From positions 38,888 to 102,887 of the forward strand of contig NZ_JARXWF010000015.1 in the NCBI RefSeq assembly GCF_029892605.1: a stretch of 64,000 nucleotides of DNA. Direction: 5' to 3'. This stretch comes from Parabacteroides sp. PM6-13 (GTDB lineage Bacteria > Bacteroidota > Bacteroidia > Bacteroidales > Tannerellaceae). The notes under the pieces are model-generated. The model made no database searches, was not told the origin of the DNA, and was given only the letters and a program-made list of their open reading frames with translations. Shown in pieces: positions 46,006 to 54,829 of the stretch; within the stretch, counting starts at the first letter, position 1; each line of letters starts with the position of its first letter. The position numbers and the translations under genes are program-made.

Positions 46006-46169
46006 TGGCCATTGTAATCAAAGAAATCCGGGTGGTGACCCATATAGAAAAGCGAAGAATCGAAGAGGAGACACTTTCTCCTGATTGGATGAAAAAGGTT
46101 CAACGCATGATTGAGGAAGAGAACCGGCGGCTTATCCGAAAAAATAACGAACAACAACGGGAACGATGA
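46005..46169 (+). CDS. 54-aa DUF5908-like small eCIS protein (Pvc6-like)
   Basis: A 54-codon frame, ATG 46,005 to TGA 46,167-46,169: starts MAIVIKEIRVVTHIEK and ends in a charged helix (EEENRRLIRKNNEQQRER). The IEIKEI-type start followed by a coil is typical of DUF5908, found at this slot in eCIS clusters (Afp6/Pvc6 position). It overlaps the upstream stop as TAATG and the downstream start as ATGA, which strongly supports translation. Structural role not settled in the family. Confidence 0.75.
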   Translation: MAIVIKEIRVVTHIEKRRIEEETLSPDWMKKVQRMIEEENRRLIRKNNEQQRER

Positions 46170-46804
46170 TAGCAAAACTCAACATAGAGGTATATAAAAA
46201 ATCGGATTATAGCAAGAAAAAGCATACGATCGAGCTTCAGATCAATCCGGAGGATTTCAAAGAGAGTAAATCCATCAGCTATGAGAAGAAAGACAATATG
46301 TCACCTGTCTATCAGCATCACGAACGCAATACGCTGTCGATCTCTTTTACCATCGATGGGACGGGCGTGGTTCCTTCGGCAGAACCGGTCGTTGTCAGTA
46401 AGAAAGTCAAAGAGCTGGAGGAGTATCTTTATGTGCCGTTCCTTGATGACGATACCATACAGACCTACTTTGTCCTCTTGAAATGGGGAGATCTGCATTT
46501 CAAAGGAAGACTGACGAAGATGGATGTGCATTATACCCTGTTTAAGCCCGACGGAGAGCCCTTGCGAGCCAAGGTGACACTCGAGTTTGTACAGACAGGA
46601 ACCTTGGCTACGGTTGTTGTGAAAAAGAAAAACAAGCCGCCAAAGAAAAAACAGGTAAAGCCGCAGGAAGATGATACACTGATCTGCATCTGTTATCGCG
46701 AAACAGGAGAGACCACCAACGACACTAAGGTGGCCCGCGAAAACAATATGACCAGCATACGAGGACCCTTGGAATCCAGTCAAAATGTGAGTATACCCCA
46801 ATAA
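46166..46804 (+). CDS. Tube/spike adaptor with LysM-like tail (Pvc7-like)
   Basis: 212 residues. Main domain (1-150: QINPEDFKESKSISYEKKDN, MSPVYQHHERNTLSISFTID) matches the CIS tube protein family (LysM-containing gp53-like). After a Lys/Pro-rich linker (KKKNKPPKKKQVKP), the C-terminus (DDTLICICYRETGETTND...PLESSQNVSIP) is a LysM-like fold. In PVC this protein links tube to spike. Start overlaps the previous stop (ATGA); 9 bp to the spike gene. Confidence 0.88.
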   Translation: MIAKLNIEVYKKSDYSKKKHTIELQINPEDFKESKSISYEKKDNMSPVYQHHERNTLSISFTIDGTGVVPSAEPVVVSKKVKELEEYLYVPFLDDDTIQTYFVLLKWGDLHFKGRLTKMDVHYTLFKPDGEPLRAKVTLEFVQTGTLATVVVKKKNKPPKKKQVKPQEDDTLICICYRETGETTNDTKVARENNMTSIRGPLESSQNVSIPQ

Positions 46805-46813
46805 TAAAAACAA

Positions 46814-48583
46814 ATGACAAACGACAACATATCCACCTGCGCGATCTATAGCAACGGAACGAAAATACCCGATTCATTCCAGCTTTCCCGCATCTCCATA
46901 CACACGGAGGTGAACCATATCGGGAAAGCAACCCTTCGGCTGTACTCCGGCGAATCGGAAGTAAGCCCGTTTGTGATGAGCGACGCGGACACATTCAAAC
47001 AAGGAACCGACATCCGGATCGGCATACAACGCGAGGAGAAAGAGGAGATTCTTTTTGAAGGGTTTGTCCTGTCCACGGAGATACAAGTCAGCCGGGAACA
47101 GGGGCATATACTGACGGTCGAATGCCGCCATTATGCTTACCTGACTACGCTCGGTCGCAAAAACGCGATCTTTGAGAACAGCAAAGACAGCGATATCATT
47201 AAACGTATATTCGCCAACTACAGCGATATCACACTAAAAGCAGCCAATACACAGATAAAACATATAGCCCTTACGCAGTATTATTGCACGGATTGGGACT
47301 TTGTGCTCTCACGGGCAGATGCGAATGGGCTGATCGTAATCACCTCCGGCAAAGAGGTGGTCGTGGAAGAGCCTAACATAACCGACAAACCGGTATTGGA
47401 AGTGTCACACGACACGGACTTCTTCGATTTCAACGCGACACTCTCCCTTTCCGATCAATATGCGGAGGTGAACACCGTTGCGTGGAACCATACCGAACAA
47501 AAGGTCATTCAGGAGAAGGCGAAACCGGCAGAATCGAACAAACAGGGTGACCTGTCGCCCCAAATGCTTTCTGCCCTCAACAAGAACAAGCTCACCTATC
47601 AGACCAACGCGAGCGTAGAAAAGGAATCACTCAAAACCTGGGCGGATGCCCTGGCACTGAAGGCAAGCCTGTCGCGCTACAAAGGACATTTCACCATCAG
47701 CGGAAACGCGGAGGTGAAGCCGGGCAAATTGATCACTATAAACGGCCTGGGCAAACGCTTTGACGGAGATGTCTTTATCGGTTCGGTGGAGCATATCCTC
47801 GATGAGCATCACTGGACAACCAGCGTTGGCATCGGGCTTTCCCGCTATCAGATCACCGAGCAACCCGACGTGATCGCCCCGATGGCTTCCGGCTTCCTGC
47901 CGGGCATTCAGGGGTTGCATATCGGAAAGGTGAAGCAGCTGATCAAAGACCCGACGCAAGAGTTTCGCCTATTGATCGAGATTCCGCTCCTCAACGGGGA
48001 GAAGAACGAGATATGGGCACGGTTTGCCTCTCCCTATGCCGGCAAAGAACGGGGCATCTTGTTTGTTCCGGAGATCGAAGACGAGGTGTTGATCGGTTTT
48101 TTGAATAATGATCCCTGTTATCCGGTGGTATTAGGCAGTTTGTATAGCAGCAAAAACCTGCCACCAGTGGAGTTGACGGAGAAGAACGATCTGAAAACAA
48201 TCGTTACCCGCGAGAAGCTGACCATCGAAATGAACGATAAAGACAAGATCATTACCGTGCATACGCCGGCGGGCAATAAGATAGAGATCAACGATAAGGA
48301 TAAGTTTATTCAGATCGCGGATCAAAACAAAAACTGCCTGTTGATGGACAGCAACGGCATCAAGATGCAATCGGAAAAAGACATCATCCTCAAAGCCAAA
48401 GGCAATATCCAGGTAGATGCCGTTTCCAAAATAGATATAAAATCATCCTCTTCGGATATCGCGATGGATGGGACGAACGTAAAAGCCAATGCCAAAGTAA
48501 ACCTGACACTGAAAGGAAATATGGCAGAGCTTTCCGGTTCCCTCAAGACCACGGTGAAGGGGGGGATGGTGATGATTAATTGA
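46814..48583 (+). CDS. Spike protein (VgrG/Pvc8-like)
   Basis: 589 residues: gp27-like domains (about 1-350, with ILTVECRHYAYLTTLGRKN and LTQYYCTDWDFVLSRADANG), gp5-type OB fold (about 360-450, QGLHIGKVKQLIKDPTQEF, GILFVPEIEDEVLIGFLNND) and a C-terminal beta-helix stalk of short repeats (KIEINDKDKFIQIADQNK and so on). Trimer expected at the tip of the tube. No toxin extension. Its stop codon is the first part of a 23-bp hairpin preceding PAAR. Confidence 0.93.
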   Translation: MTNDNISTCAIYSNGTKIPDSFQLSRISIHTEVNHIGKATLRLYSGESEVSPFVMSDADTFKQGTDIRIGIQREEKEEILFEGFVLSTEIQVSREQGHILTVECRHYAYLTTLGRKNAIFENSKDSDIIKRIFANYSDITLKAANTQIKHIALTQYYCTDWDFVLSRADANGLIVITSGKEVVVEEPNITDKPVLEVSHDTDFFDFNATLSLSDQYAEVNTVAWNHTEQKVIQEKAKPAESNKQGDLSPQMLSALNKNKLTYQTNASVEKESLKTWADALALKASLSRYKGHFTISGNAEVKPGKLITINGLGKRFDGDVFIGSVEHILDEHHWTTSVGIGLSRYQITEQPDVIAPMASGFLPGIQGLHIGKVKQLIKDPTQEFRLLIEIPLLNGEKNEIWARFASPYAGKERGILFVPEIEDEVLIGFLNNDPCYPVVLGSLYSSKNLPPVELTEKNDLKTIVTREKLTIEMNDKDKIITVHTPAGNKIEINDKDKFIQIADQNKNCLLMDSNGIKMQSEKDIILKAKGNIQVDAVSKIDIKSSSSDIAMDGTNVKANAKVNLTLKGNMAELSGSLKTTVKGGMVMIN

Positions 48584-48663
48584 TAATGGATAATGGATAA
48601 TTGATAACAAATAACAGATGATGGATAGTGGATAGTAAATAATTATCCATTATCCATTATCAA
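48580..48663. repeat. 23-bp-arm hairpin inside the eCIS operon
   Basis: Perfect arms at 48,580-48,602 and 48,641-48,663 made of ATAATGG repeats, 38-nt loop with further partial repeats (ATGGATAGTGGATAG). It includes the spike stop codon and ends 15 bp before the PAAR GTG. No T-run, so RNA folding or stability, rather than classical termination, is the likely effect. Confidence 0.8.
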
Positions 48664-48678
48664 CTAACAATTAAAGAA

Positions 48679-48978
48679 GTGCCTCCAGCAGCCAGAATAA
48701 CAGATATGCATGTATGCCCGATGCAAACACCGGGTGTACCTCCCGTCCCCCATGTGGGCGGGCCGTTAGTAGGTCCCGGTGTGACCAATGTCATTATAGG
48801 GGGGCTGCCCGCTGCCGTAGTGGGTGATTCCTGTATATGCACAGGCCCTCCCGATACGATTGTGAAAGGGTCGGCCACCGTGATGATCGGAGGTAAGCCG
48901 GCAGCCCGTTTAGGCGATATGACGGCACATGGAGGCAGTATTGTTCTCGGTTGCCCAACGGTGATGATCGGAGGTTAA
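48679..48978 (+). CDS. PAAR-repeat spike tip protein
   Basis: 99 residues beginning with GTG (48,679), AAAGAAG 7 bp before it. The PAAR pattern is clear: PPAARITDMHVCP, GPGVTNVIIGGLPAAVVGD, SATVMIGGKPAARLGDM, HGG, CPTVMIGG. Bound metal is expected from His/Cys residues. It caps the spike as a sharp cone. In this cluster it precedes gp25, whereas in PVC it follows. Confidence 0.92.
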   Translation: MPPAARITDMHVCPMQTPGVPPVPHVGGPLVGPGVTNVIIGGLPAAVVGDSCICTGPPDTIVKGSATVMIGGKPAARLGDMTAHGGSIVLGCPTVMIGG

Positions 48979-48997
48979 AAACGAATAAACAGCACGC

Positions 48998-49393
48998 ATG
49001 GAGAAGAATAAGAATACATTCACGGAGAAAAGCTGGGGCTTTCCGCCCGAATTTGTCAAAGGGGAGAACCCGACCCGTATGGTGACTGGCGACGAAAATA
49101 TAAAGCAAAGCCTTTATATTCTCTTCTCTACTCTTCCCATGGAAAGGGTACACCGTCCGGACTATGGCTTTTCTTTCAAAGAGATGCTGTTCGAACCCGC
49201 TTCGCTCACCACCCGGGTGCATATGGAAAAGAATATCGAAGAGGCGATCCTCCTGTATGAACCCCGGATCGAACTGGAACGGGTCGTCATCCGGGAAGCG
49301 GAGATCCTCGATGGGATCTGGCAGATACAAATCGATTACCGGGTATTGGAAACCAATACGGCGGATAGCTTTATCTATTCATTGAACGTGTAA
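48998..49393 (+). CDS. gp25-like baseplate wedge (Pvc9-like)
   Basis: 131 residues: NIKQSLYILFSTLPMERVHRPDYGF, then FEPASLTTRVHMEKNIEEAILLYEPRI, the gp25/GPW lysozyme-like family. Structural, with no catalytic role. Starts sheath polymerisation at the baseplate. Stop abuts the next ATG directly. Confidence 0.92.
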   Translation: MEKNKNTFTEKSWGFPPEFVKGENPTRMVTGDENIKQSLYILFSTLPMERVHRPDYGFSFKEMLFEPASLTTRVHMEKNIEEAILLYEPRIELERVVIREAEILDGIWQIQIDYRVLETNTADSFIYSLNV

Positions 49394-52300
49394 ATGAAGA
49401 ATAAATTATACTACATAGACAGTCCCGGACGGGAAGCGTATATCGACAAGGCCTGCGCGCCGGAACCTGTTGAGGTACTGGATAGCGACTATTCCCGGTT
49501 GTTCGCCTCCCTGATGGAACAGGCAGAGACGGTTCTTTTCCCGCTGACGAATGGCGAAACGGCTACGTTCCCCGAACTGATGCGCTATCAGGCACTGTTT
49601 ATTCTCGAGCAGATCAAGGCAGAACCTTCAACCGGCGATCCCGAAGAGATCGCGCGAAAGCTGTATGATTGGTATAAATGCCTTCGCCATAACCCGGACC
49701 TGAAACTCTATCAGGTGCTCGCCCATTTGCAGAAAAGCCATCAGCCGCCTGCCGAATCACTGAGCATCCTGCAGTCGGGCTATGCGGAGTTTCGCTATGA
49801 GATCGAACAGGCAGGCATCACCGATCCGGCATTAGCCACACTGGATCTTTTTATCCGCCATTACAGCCAGGTTGTCTCCCGGTTCAACCCGATTTGGAAA
49901 AGGCTTTCCGAGTTTTATGTCTGGAACATCCTGCACAAAAGACCTTATTCCGCTATCCCGGATCAGACCTGGGTGGTGGTGAACAAACGGGAAGAGGCCG
50001 ACGATATCATGATCCCCGAACAGACTCCTTTTGTGGCGGGCAAGAACGACGATGGAACCGATTTCTGCTATTATAGTACGGAAGAGGTGGCCGTTACCCG
50101 ACTGAAGCTGGAATCGGTCTCTTCGATCCTCTTTAAGCAGGAAGAGATGTATGTCGACAATAAAAAGCTTCGCTTTGTCAACACAATCCTGAAGAAAAGT
50201 ATTCATACCGATGCCTACCAGGAGCCGGAGACCCTCTTCGATCTTCATGCCAAAAGGGGGGAGAAGCATTTCTTTGTCACCTCGGGACTGCGAATCGAAT
50301 CGCCTATGTTCCAGTTGCAGGAGGGCTACCGTACCGTATCTCTCCATCTCTACCTGACACCCGACTCGGTTCAGTTCTTCCGCCGGTACGCGACCGACTT
50401 CTCCGGTGATATCGAGCGAGAGAGGAATATCTATTACCGCCTGCTCAATAAAGCTTTCTATTTAGAGATCAGCACCGAAGAGGGCTGGCGTAACATACCC
50501 TCCTACGAGGTCAAATACGTGTCCGAAGAACTGGAAGACTACTTGGCGCTCTCCTTTGTGTTGGATTATGATTTCCCTGTCCCGCAGCCGTGTGTGGAAC
50601 AACGGCACGGGGTCGATAGCTGTATGCCCGCCTTGAACATCCTGATCAACCGGGACGCACCGATATTCCCCTATTCCTGGGCCAGCAAACTCTATTTCTC
50701 CCGCCTCTGCATACAAAACGATGTCAAAGGAATCACCTCCCTGGAGGTGTACAACGAGAATGGACAACAAAACACCCACTCCTCCTTCTTCCCCTTTGGC
50801 GTACAGGCGGAGCGGAGCTCCTGGATGATAGCCGGATACAAAGAGGCATTCTGCAAACCGCTGACCGAGGTGGCTATCACCTGCAAATGGCAACAGCTGC
50901 CTGATATCGACGGCGGATTTGAGAGTTATTACGCGGATTATGGCAAGCGCATCACCAACGAATCGTTTCGTGTGCGCACCGAATACCTGAAAAATAAAAA
51001 CTGGACGCCTACCTCTTCGGAGAACACCCCCCTGTTTGCTACCTCCTCCCGGCAAAGATATCTCCTACCCGAGAGTCGGATCTCTTGGCCTCTGAATAAG
51101 AATATGCCCGTATTGACCGGAGTAGCTGCCGATAACTACCGATATGGAAGTGTGAACACCGGCTTTATCCGTATGGTACTGGACGAGCCCGATTGCGGGT
51201 TTGGCGCTACGCTCTATCAGAACCTGTTTGTCAATAACCTGATCAAACGGGGAAACAAAGAAGAGATTACGCTGTTGCAACAACCGTTCGTCCCGACAAT
51301 CGACAATATGGAAATGCAATACCAGGCGGAAGAGTCAATCACGCTCTCCTCCCGGGAGATGGCAGGCAATACACGGATATACCATATCAGCCCGATCGCT
51401 ACCAAAAACAACCGGCCGATCAAAGGAGACTCTTTTGTCTTGGTCGATGGTCCCCAGGAAGAGGGATTCCTGCAATTCGCCTTCTCTCAGGCAACGGGGT
51501 ATGACACGATCCGCATCTTCGCCGAATTGATCCCTTCCAAGGAGGAATTCGATAAACAAAGCCTCTCATCTATCTGTTGGTTCTTCCATGATGGGAGTCA
51601 GTGGGTGCCATTGAATGAGGAGGCGGTCGTGCGCGACTCGACCGGCAATTTCCTGAATAGCGGTATCATCGAATTGCGCCTGCCGACAAGGATACAATCC
51701 TCTTACCTGGATGAAGAGGGACTTTTCTGGCTATATGCCGCTTTCCCGAAGAATCATTTGAACTACCCTACCATATATGGAATCTTTCTGCATGTGATCC
51801 CTCTCCGGGCTGAACTGAATAATCTGCCGGGCAATCCGTCGGGAACGGAAAGCCTTCCTGCCGGCACCATCCAAAATACGCAGCGTGCCATTCCGGGCAT
51901 TAATAGCATTATGCAACTGAGAAGTAGCCTGGGCGGAACGGAAAAGGAGTCCCTGAACGGGATGCTGTTTCGTTCGTCTAACCAGGCACTGTTCCGGAAA
52001 AAACCGGCTACGGCGGAGGATTATGAGCGCTTTGCGTTGGAATTATTTCCTTTCCTCAGCAAGGTGAAATGCTTCCCGGCATGTGACACAAAAAACAACG
52101 ACAGAAAAGGGGTGGTCACCTTAGTCGTCATGCAGGAACAACCCGATGGCAGGCTCCCTTTATGCCCCTACAACCAGTTGTTCGATATCGAAGATAAGCT
52201 TCAACAATATGTGAATCCTTTCGTGATCATCGACGTGATCAATCCGGTTTTCGAGGAGGTCATCGTCCGCAGTAATATCACCCTGCGCCCCGGAACCTAC

Positions 52301-52696
52301 CAGAGTCCCTTCTTGAAGAGGCTGCGCGGTATGCTCAATAGCTATATCGCTCCCTGGTTGGAAAGCGGGACATTGCCGGTGTTTGGGCATACCATTACGG
52401 TGAACGAAGTGAGAGAACTCCTGGAAGATCAACCGGAGATCGAGACCGTGCACCAGCTTTCGCTGATTGTCGTCATGAACTCCATCATAACGAATGGCCT
52501 GGAGGGCTCCGAAAACAGGAAAATCCTCGAATTCACCGAAGAAAAAGGAGATGTTCCGATCCGGGCATCCCACCCCTGGTACATACAGGTGCCATCGAAA
52601 GAACACCTGTTGTTTACCTGCTCGCCCGAAGACTACACCAAGGAGTTTGGAACCGGCGAATTAGAAATAGATAATACATTCATCATTAAAACATAA
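49394..52696 (+). CDS. Large baseplate wedge protein (Pvc11/baseplate J-like)
   Basis: 1100 residues, the largest of the cluster. An early segment (ATFPELMRYQALFILEQIKAE) and a middle HNPDLKLYQVLAHLQKSHQPP precede a J-like core, and the C-terminus has RSSNQALFRKKPATAEDYERFAL, IIDVINPVFEEVIVRSNITL, and PWLESGTLPVFGHTITVNEV, which match gpJ/Pvc11 wedges in Bacteroidetes eCIS. It is the main ring component that opens before contraction. Length is larger than PVC11, as is usual for this phylum. Confidence 0.85.
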   Translation: MKNKLYYIDSPGREAYIDKACAPEPVEVLDSDYSRLFASLMEQAETVLFPLTNGETATFPELMRYQALFILEQIKAEPSTGDPEEIARKLYDWYKCLRHNPDLKLYQVLAHLQKSHQPPAESLSILQSGYAEFRYEIEQAGITDPALATLDLFIRHYSQVVSRFNPIWKRLSEFYVWNILHKRPYSAIPDQTWVVVNKREEADDIMIPEQTPFVAGKNDDGTDFCYYSTEEVAVTRLKLESVSSILFKQEEMYVDNKKLRFVNTILKKSIHTDAYQEPETLFDLHAKRGEKHFFVTSGLRIESPMFQLQEGYRTVSLHLYLTPDSVQFFRRYATDFSGDIERERNIYYRLLNKAFYLEISTEEGWRNIPSYEVKYVSEELEDYLALSFVLDYDFPVPQPCVEQRHGVDSCMPALNILINRDAPIFPYSWASKLYFSRLCIQNDVKGITSLEVYNENGQQNTHSSFFPFGVQAERSSWMIAGYKEAFCKPLTEVAITCKWQQLPDIDGGFESYYADYGKRITNESFRVRTEYLKNKNWTPTSSENTPLFATSSRQRYLLPESRISWPLNKNMPVLTGVAADNYRYGSVNTGFIRMVLDEPDCGFGATLYQNLFVNNLIKRGNKEEITLLQQPFVPTIDNMEMQYQAEESITLSSREMAGNTRIYHISPIATKNNRPIKGDSFVLVDGPQEEGFLQFAFSQATGYDTIRIFAELIPSKEEFDKQSLSSICWFFHDGSQWVPLNEEAVVRDSTGNFLNSGIIELRLPTRIQSSYLDEEGLFWLYAAFPKNHLNYPTIYGIFLHVIPLRAELNNLPGNPSGTESLPAGTIQNTQRAIPGINSIMQLRSSLGGTEKESLNGMLFRSSNQALFRKKPATAEDYERFALELFPFLSKVKCFPACDTKNNDRKGVVTLVVMQEQPDGRLPLCPYNQLFDIEDKLQQYVNPFVIIDVINPVFEEVIVRSNITLRPGTYQSPFLKRLRGMLNSYIAPWLESGTLPVFGHTITVNEVRELLEDQPEIETVHQLSLIVVMNSIITNGLEGSENRKILEFTEEKGDVPIRASHPWYIQVPSKEHLLFTCSPEDYTKEFGTGELEIDNTFIIKT

Positions 52697-52707
52697 ATTC
52701 AACTACA

Positions 52708-53403
52708 ATGAAAGATTTTACCAAACAAAAAACGCGCGACGAACTGAAGAAATACTTCGGAGCCGGCCAGAAGCCAACCTCGGAAGACTTCGCGGATCTG
52801 ATCGATTCGATGGTCAATATTGTTGACGACCATATCGCGGGAAAATTAGAATTAGCTACGGAACAAGAAAACGATGCCGCCATTGAGTTCAAGAAAAGAG
52901 TCATCGACAAACAGCCGGTCTGGAAGATTGCCATGGACAAAAACGAATGTCTGATCATCCGGGGCGGACAGGACGATACGAAAATACTCACCCTCCATCC
53001 CGACAAAAAGATCGAGTTGGGCGCGGGGAATGACGTGATTGTCAGCGGAAGCCTCTGCGCCAACTCCCTGCTCGGAAGAGCGGCAGGCTCGGGGAAGTTC
53101 GCGGCCGATGGACAGTGGCACGATCTCATCGCCGGCTCGAAAGGACCGAAAGCCTATGAGATTATTGCCGGATGCGAGACCTTCAACAACTATAACTTTG
53201 CCTTAACGAAGGTGGTCGCTACGCAGTTCGATAACAGCCCCATTCGGGTGCGCAAAAGAAATTTCAGCTGGAAAACGATCGGAGCCTCCAAGATTCAGAT
53301 CAAATGGTTCCCGAAAGAAGATGGATGCGTGTTGCGCATACGTTCACACAAGAACCTGGGGAGCAACATTATGATGGACGTTTACGTCAACGAAATCTAT
53401 TAA
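52708..53403 (+). CDS. Putative tail-fibre or receptor-binding protein
   Basis: 231 residues. N-terminus KQKTRDELKKYFGAGQKPT plus SEDFADLIDSMVNI is a helical start I associate with fibre-like proteins of Bacteroidetes eCIS; the remainder is beta-rich (LTLHPDKKIELGAGNDVIVSG, FAADGQWHDLIAG, YVNEIY). It sits between the two wedge genes. Probably the target-cell binding part, but no sequence match to known Pvc13-like fibres is apparent. It could also be a baseplate accessory. Confidence 0.55.
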   Translation: MKDFTKQKTRDELKKYFGAGQKPTSEDFADLIDSMVNIVDDHIAGKLELATEQENDAAIEFKKRVIDKQPVWKIAMDKNECLIIRGGQDDTKILTLHPDKKIELGAGNDVIVSGSLCANSLLGRAAGSGKFAADGQWHDLIAGSKGPKAYEIIAGCETFNNYNFALTKVVATQFDNSPIRVRKRNFSWKTIGASKIQIKWFPKEDGCVLRIRSHKNLGSNIMMDVYVNEIY

Positions 53404-53428
53404 AAAGCGAGAAACCTATTTTAACAGT

Positions 53429-54829
53429 ATGATAGACATCCGACAGGAAGAAAATACCGAGCATTTGTTTCCTATTCTGCAAAAGGATACTGGGGAGAGA
53501 CTGCAAGAGCTTTCGGGGAAGATATGGACTGATTTTCATGCCCACGACCCGGGTGTGACGCTGAATGATGTCCTGAATTATGTATTAACCGATGTCGATT
53601 ACAAGCTCCACTACAACCTGGAGGACTATCTCAACACGGAGCAGCAGCCCTTTTCGCCCGAAGAAATAGGCCTGTTAAGCTCCACCGCCATTTCCGATTC
53701 CGAGCCCATCACACCCGCGGAATACACGCAACTATTCCTCGCGCAGATACAGGAATTGAAGACACTGAAAATGTCCCCTGCCCGATCCGGCCGCCTGGGA
53801 GTATATGATATCCATGCGCAGGCGCATCCGTCAGTTCCTCCCGGCGACTATGAAAGCATCCGGGAGAAGATAAAAGAACTGTATTACAACCACCGGAATC
53901 TATGCGAAGAGCTGGATGAGGTTGAATTGTCGGTGGCAACCCGAACCAATGGGCGTCAACACCTACCGGACATCAATGCCTATCTCGACAATCATCTCTC
54001 GGATTATCCGCAAGGCTCCTACCGGGCTATTTTCAATCATTACCCGGCGCGGCATGACCTGCCTCGGATCTATGGCGTAAACGACTGGGGCATCTCCAAA
54101 GACAGTCCGCCCGAGCGCGTACGACAGGCGGAACAACTGAAGGCATACCTCGGTTTGTTCGATGAATTGGTGGAAATGGGCCTGCGAGAGTTGCAAGATG
54201 CGCCCCGTTGGTTTCGGCTGGACACGCAGCTTCCCCATAAAAGAGGGGTCGAGCTCAAGAAGAAATTATTGAATAACCTGGATAAGTTATACGGGGTGAA
54301 TAGCCATCCCGACTTTCTTTTGACACCGGAAGGCGAACCGGAAGAGCCCGAGAAAGCGCTGACGCGCCGGACTGAGTTCCTGAAACAGGTACCCCACTGG
54401 GGCAAAGACAAACACAAGGCCTCTTTCCTGAACGCCGGCGAATATTGGGGATTAGAACGATACATCCGCACATTGCTCGGCTTGACCAATCGGGAAGAAC
54501 TTACTGTGGTGGAACATATCTTCTTCCGCCACCTAACAGAGCCTATCCGTAGCGAGAATTATGTGCCGCCGGTGTTCCCTATAGAACTAAGCCTGACAGT
54601 TTTGGTTTATGGAGAAACGCCACGCATGAAGGACAACCGCTTCCGGGAAGGATTGGAGACATTGATTTACCAACGCATCCCGGCACACCTGGATGTCACC
54701 GTGCAATGGCTTGACAAGGAGGAATCCGCTCGGTTTAAGACCTTGTATGAGGCCTGTAAAACCGGCTTTGCCGAATGCGACGCGGAGCATTTAAAAGAAT
54801 TTATCATACAAATGCGGGAACGGAAATGA
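53429..54829 (+). CDS. Second baseplate wedge protein (Pvc12-like)
   Basis: 466 residues. LSGKIWTDFHAHDPGVTLNDVLNYVLTDVDYKL-type start (residues ~28-60; compare HDPGVT in eCIS wedges) is a recurring motif of this component. C-terminus (IELSLTVLVYGETPRMKDNRFREGLETLI) ends like wedge proteins. Stop overlaps the next start (ATGA). Role as ring partner of the 1100-aa protein is inferred from the motif and order. Confidence 0.75.
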   Translation: MIDIRQEENTEHLFPILQKDTGERLQELSGKIWTDFHAHDPGVTLNDVLNYVLTDVDYKLHYNLEDYLNTEQQPFSPEEIGLLSSTAISDSEPITPAEYTQLFLAQIQELKTLKMSPARSGRLGVYDIHAQAHPSVPPGDYESIREKIKELYYNHRNLCEELDEVELSVATRTNGRQHLPDINAYLDNHLSDYPQGSYRAIFNHYPARHDLPRIYGVNDWGISKDSPPERVRQAEQLKAYLGLFDELVEMGLRELQDAPRWFRLDTQLPHKRGVELKKKLLNNLDKLYGVNSHPDFLLTPEGEPEEPEKALTRRTEFLKQVPHWGKDKHKASFLNAGEYWGLERYIRTLLGLTNREELTVVEHIFFRHLTEPIRSENYVPPVFPIELSLTVLVYGETPRMKDNRFREGLETLIYQRIPAHLDVTVQWLDKEESARFKTLYEACKTGFAECDAEHLKEFIIQMRERK

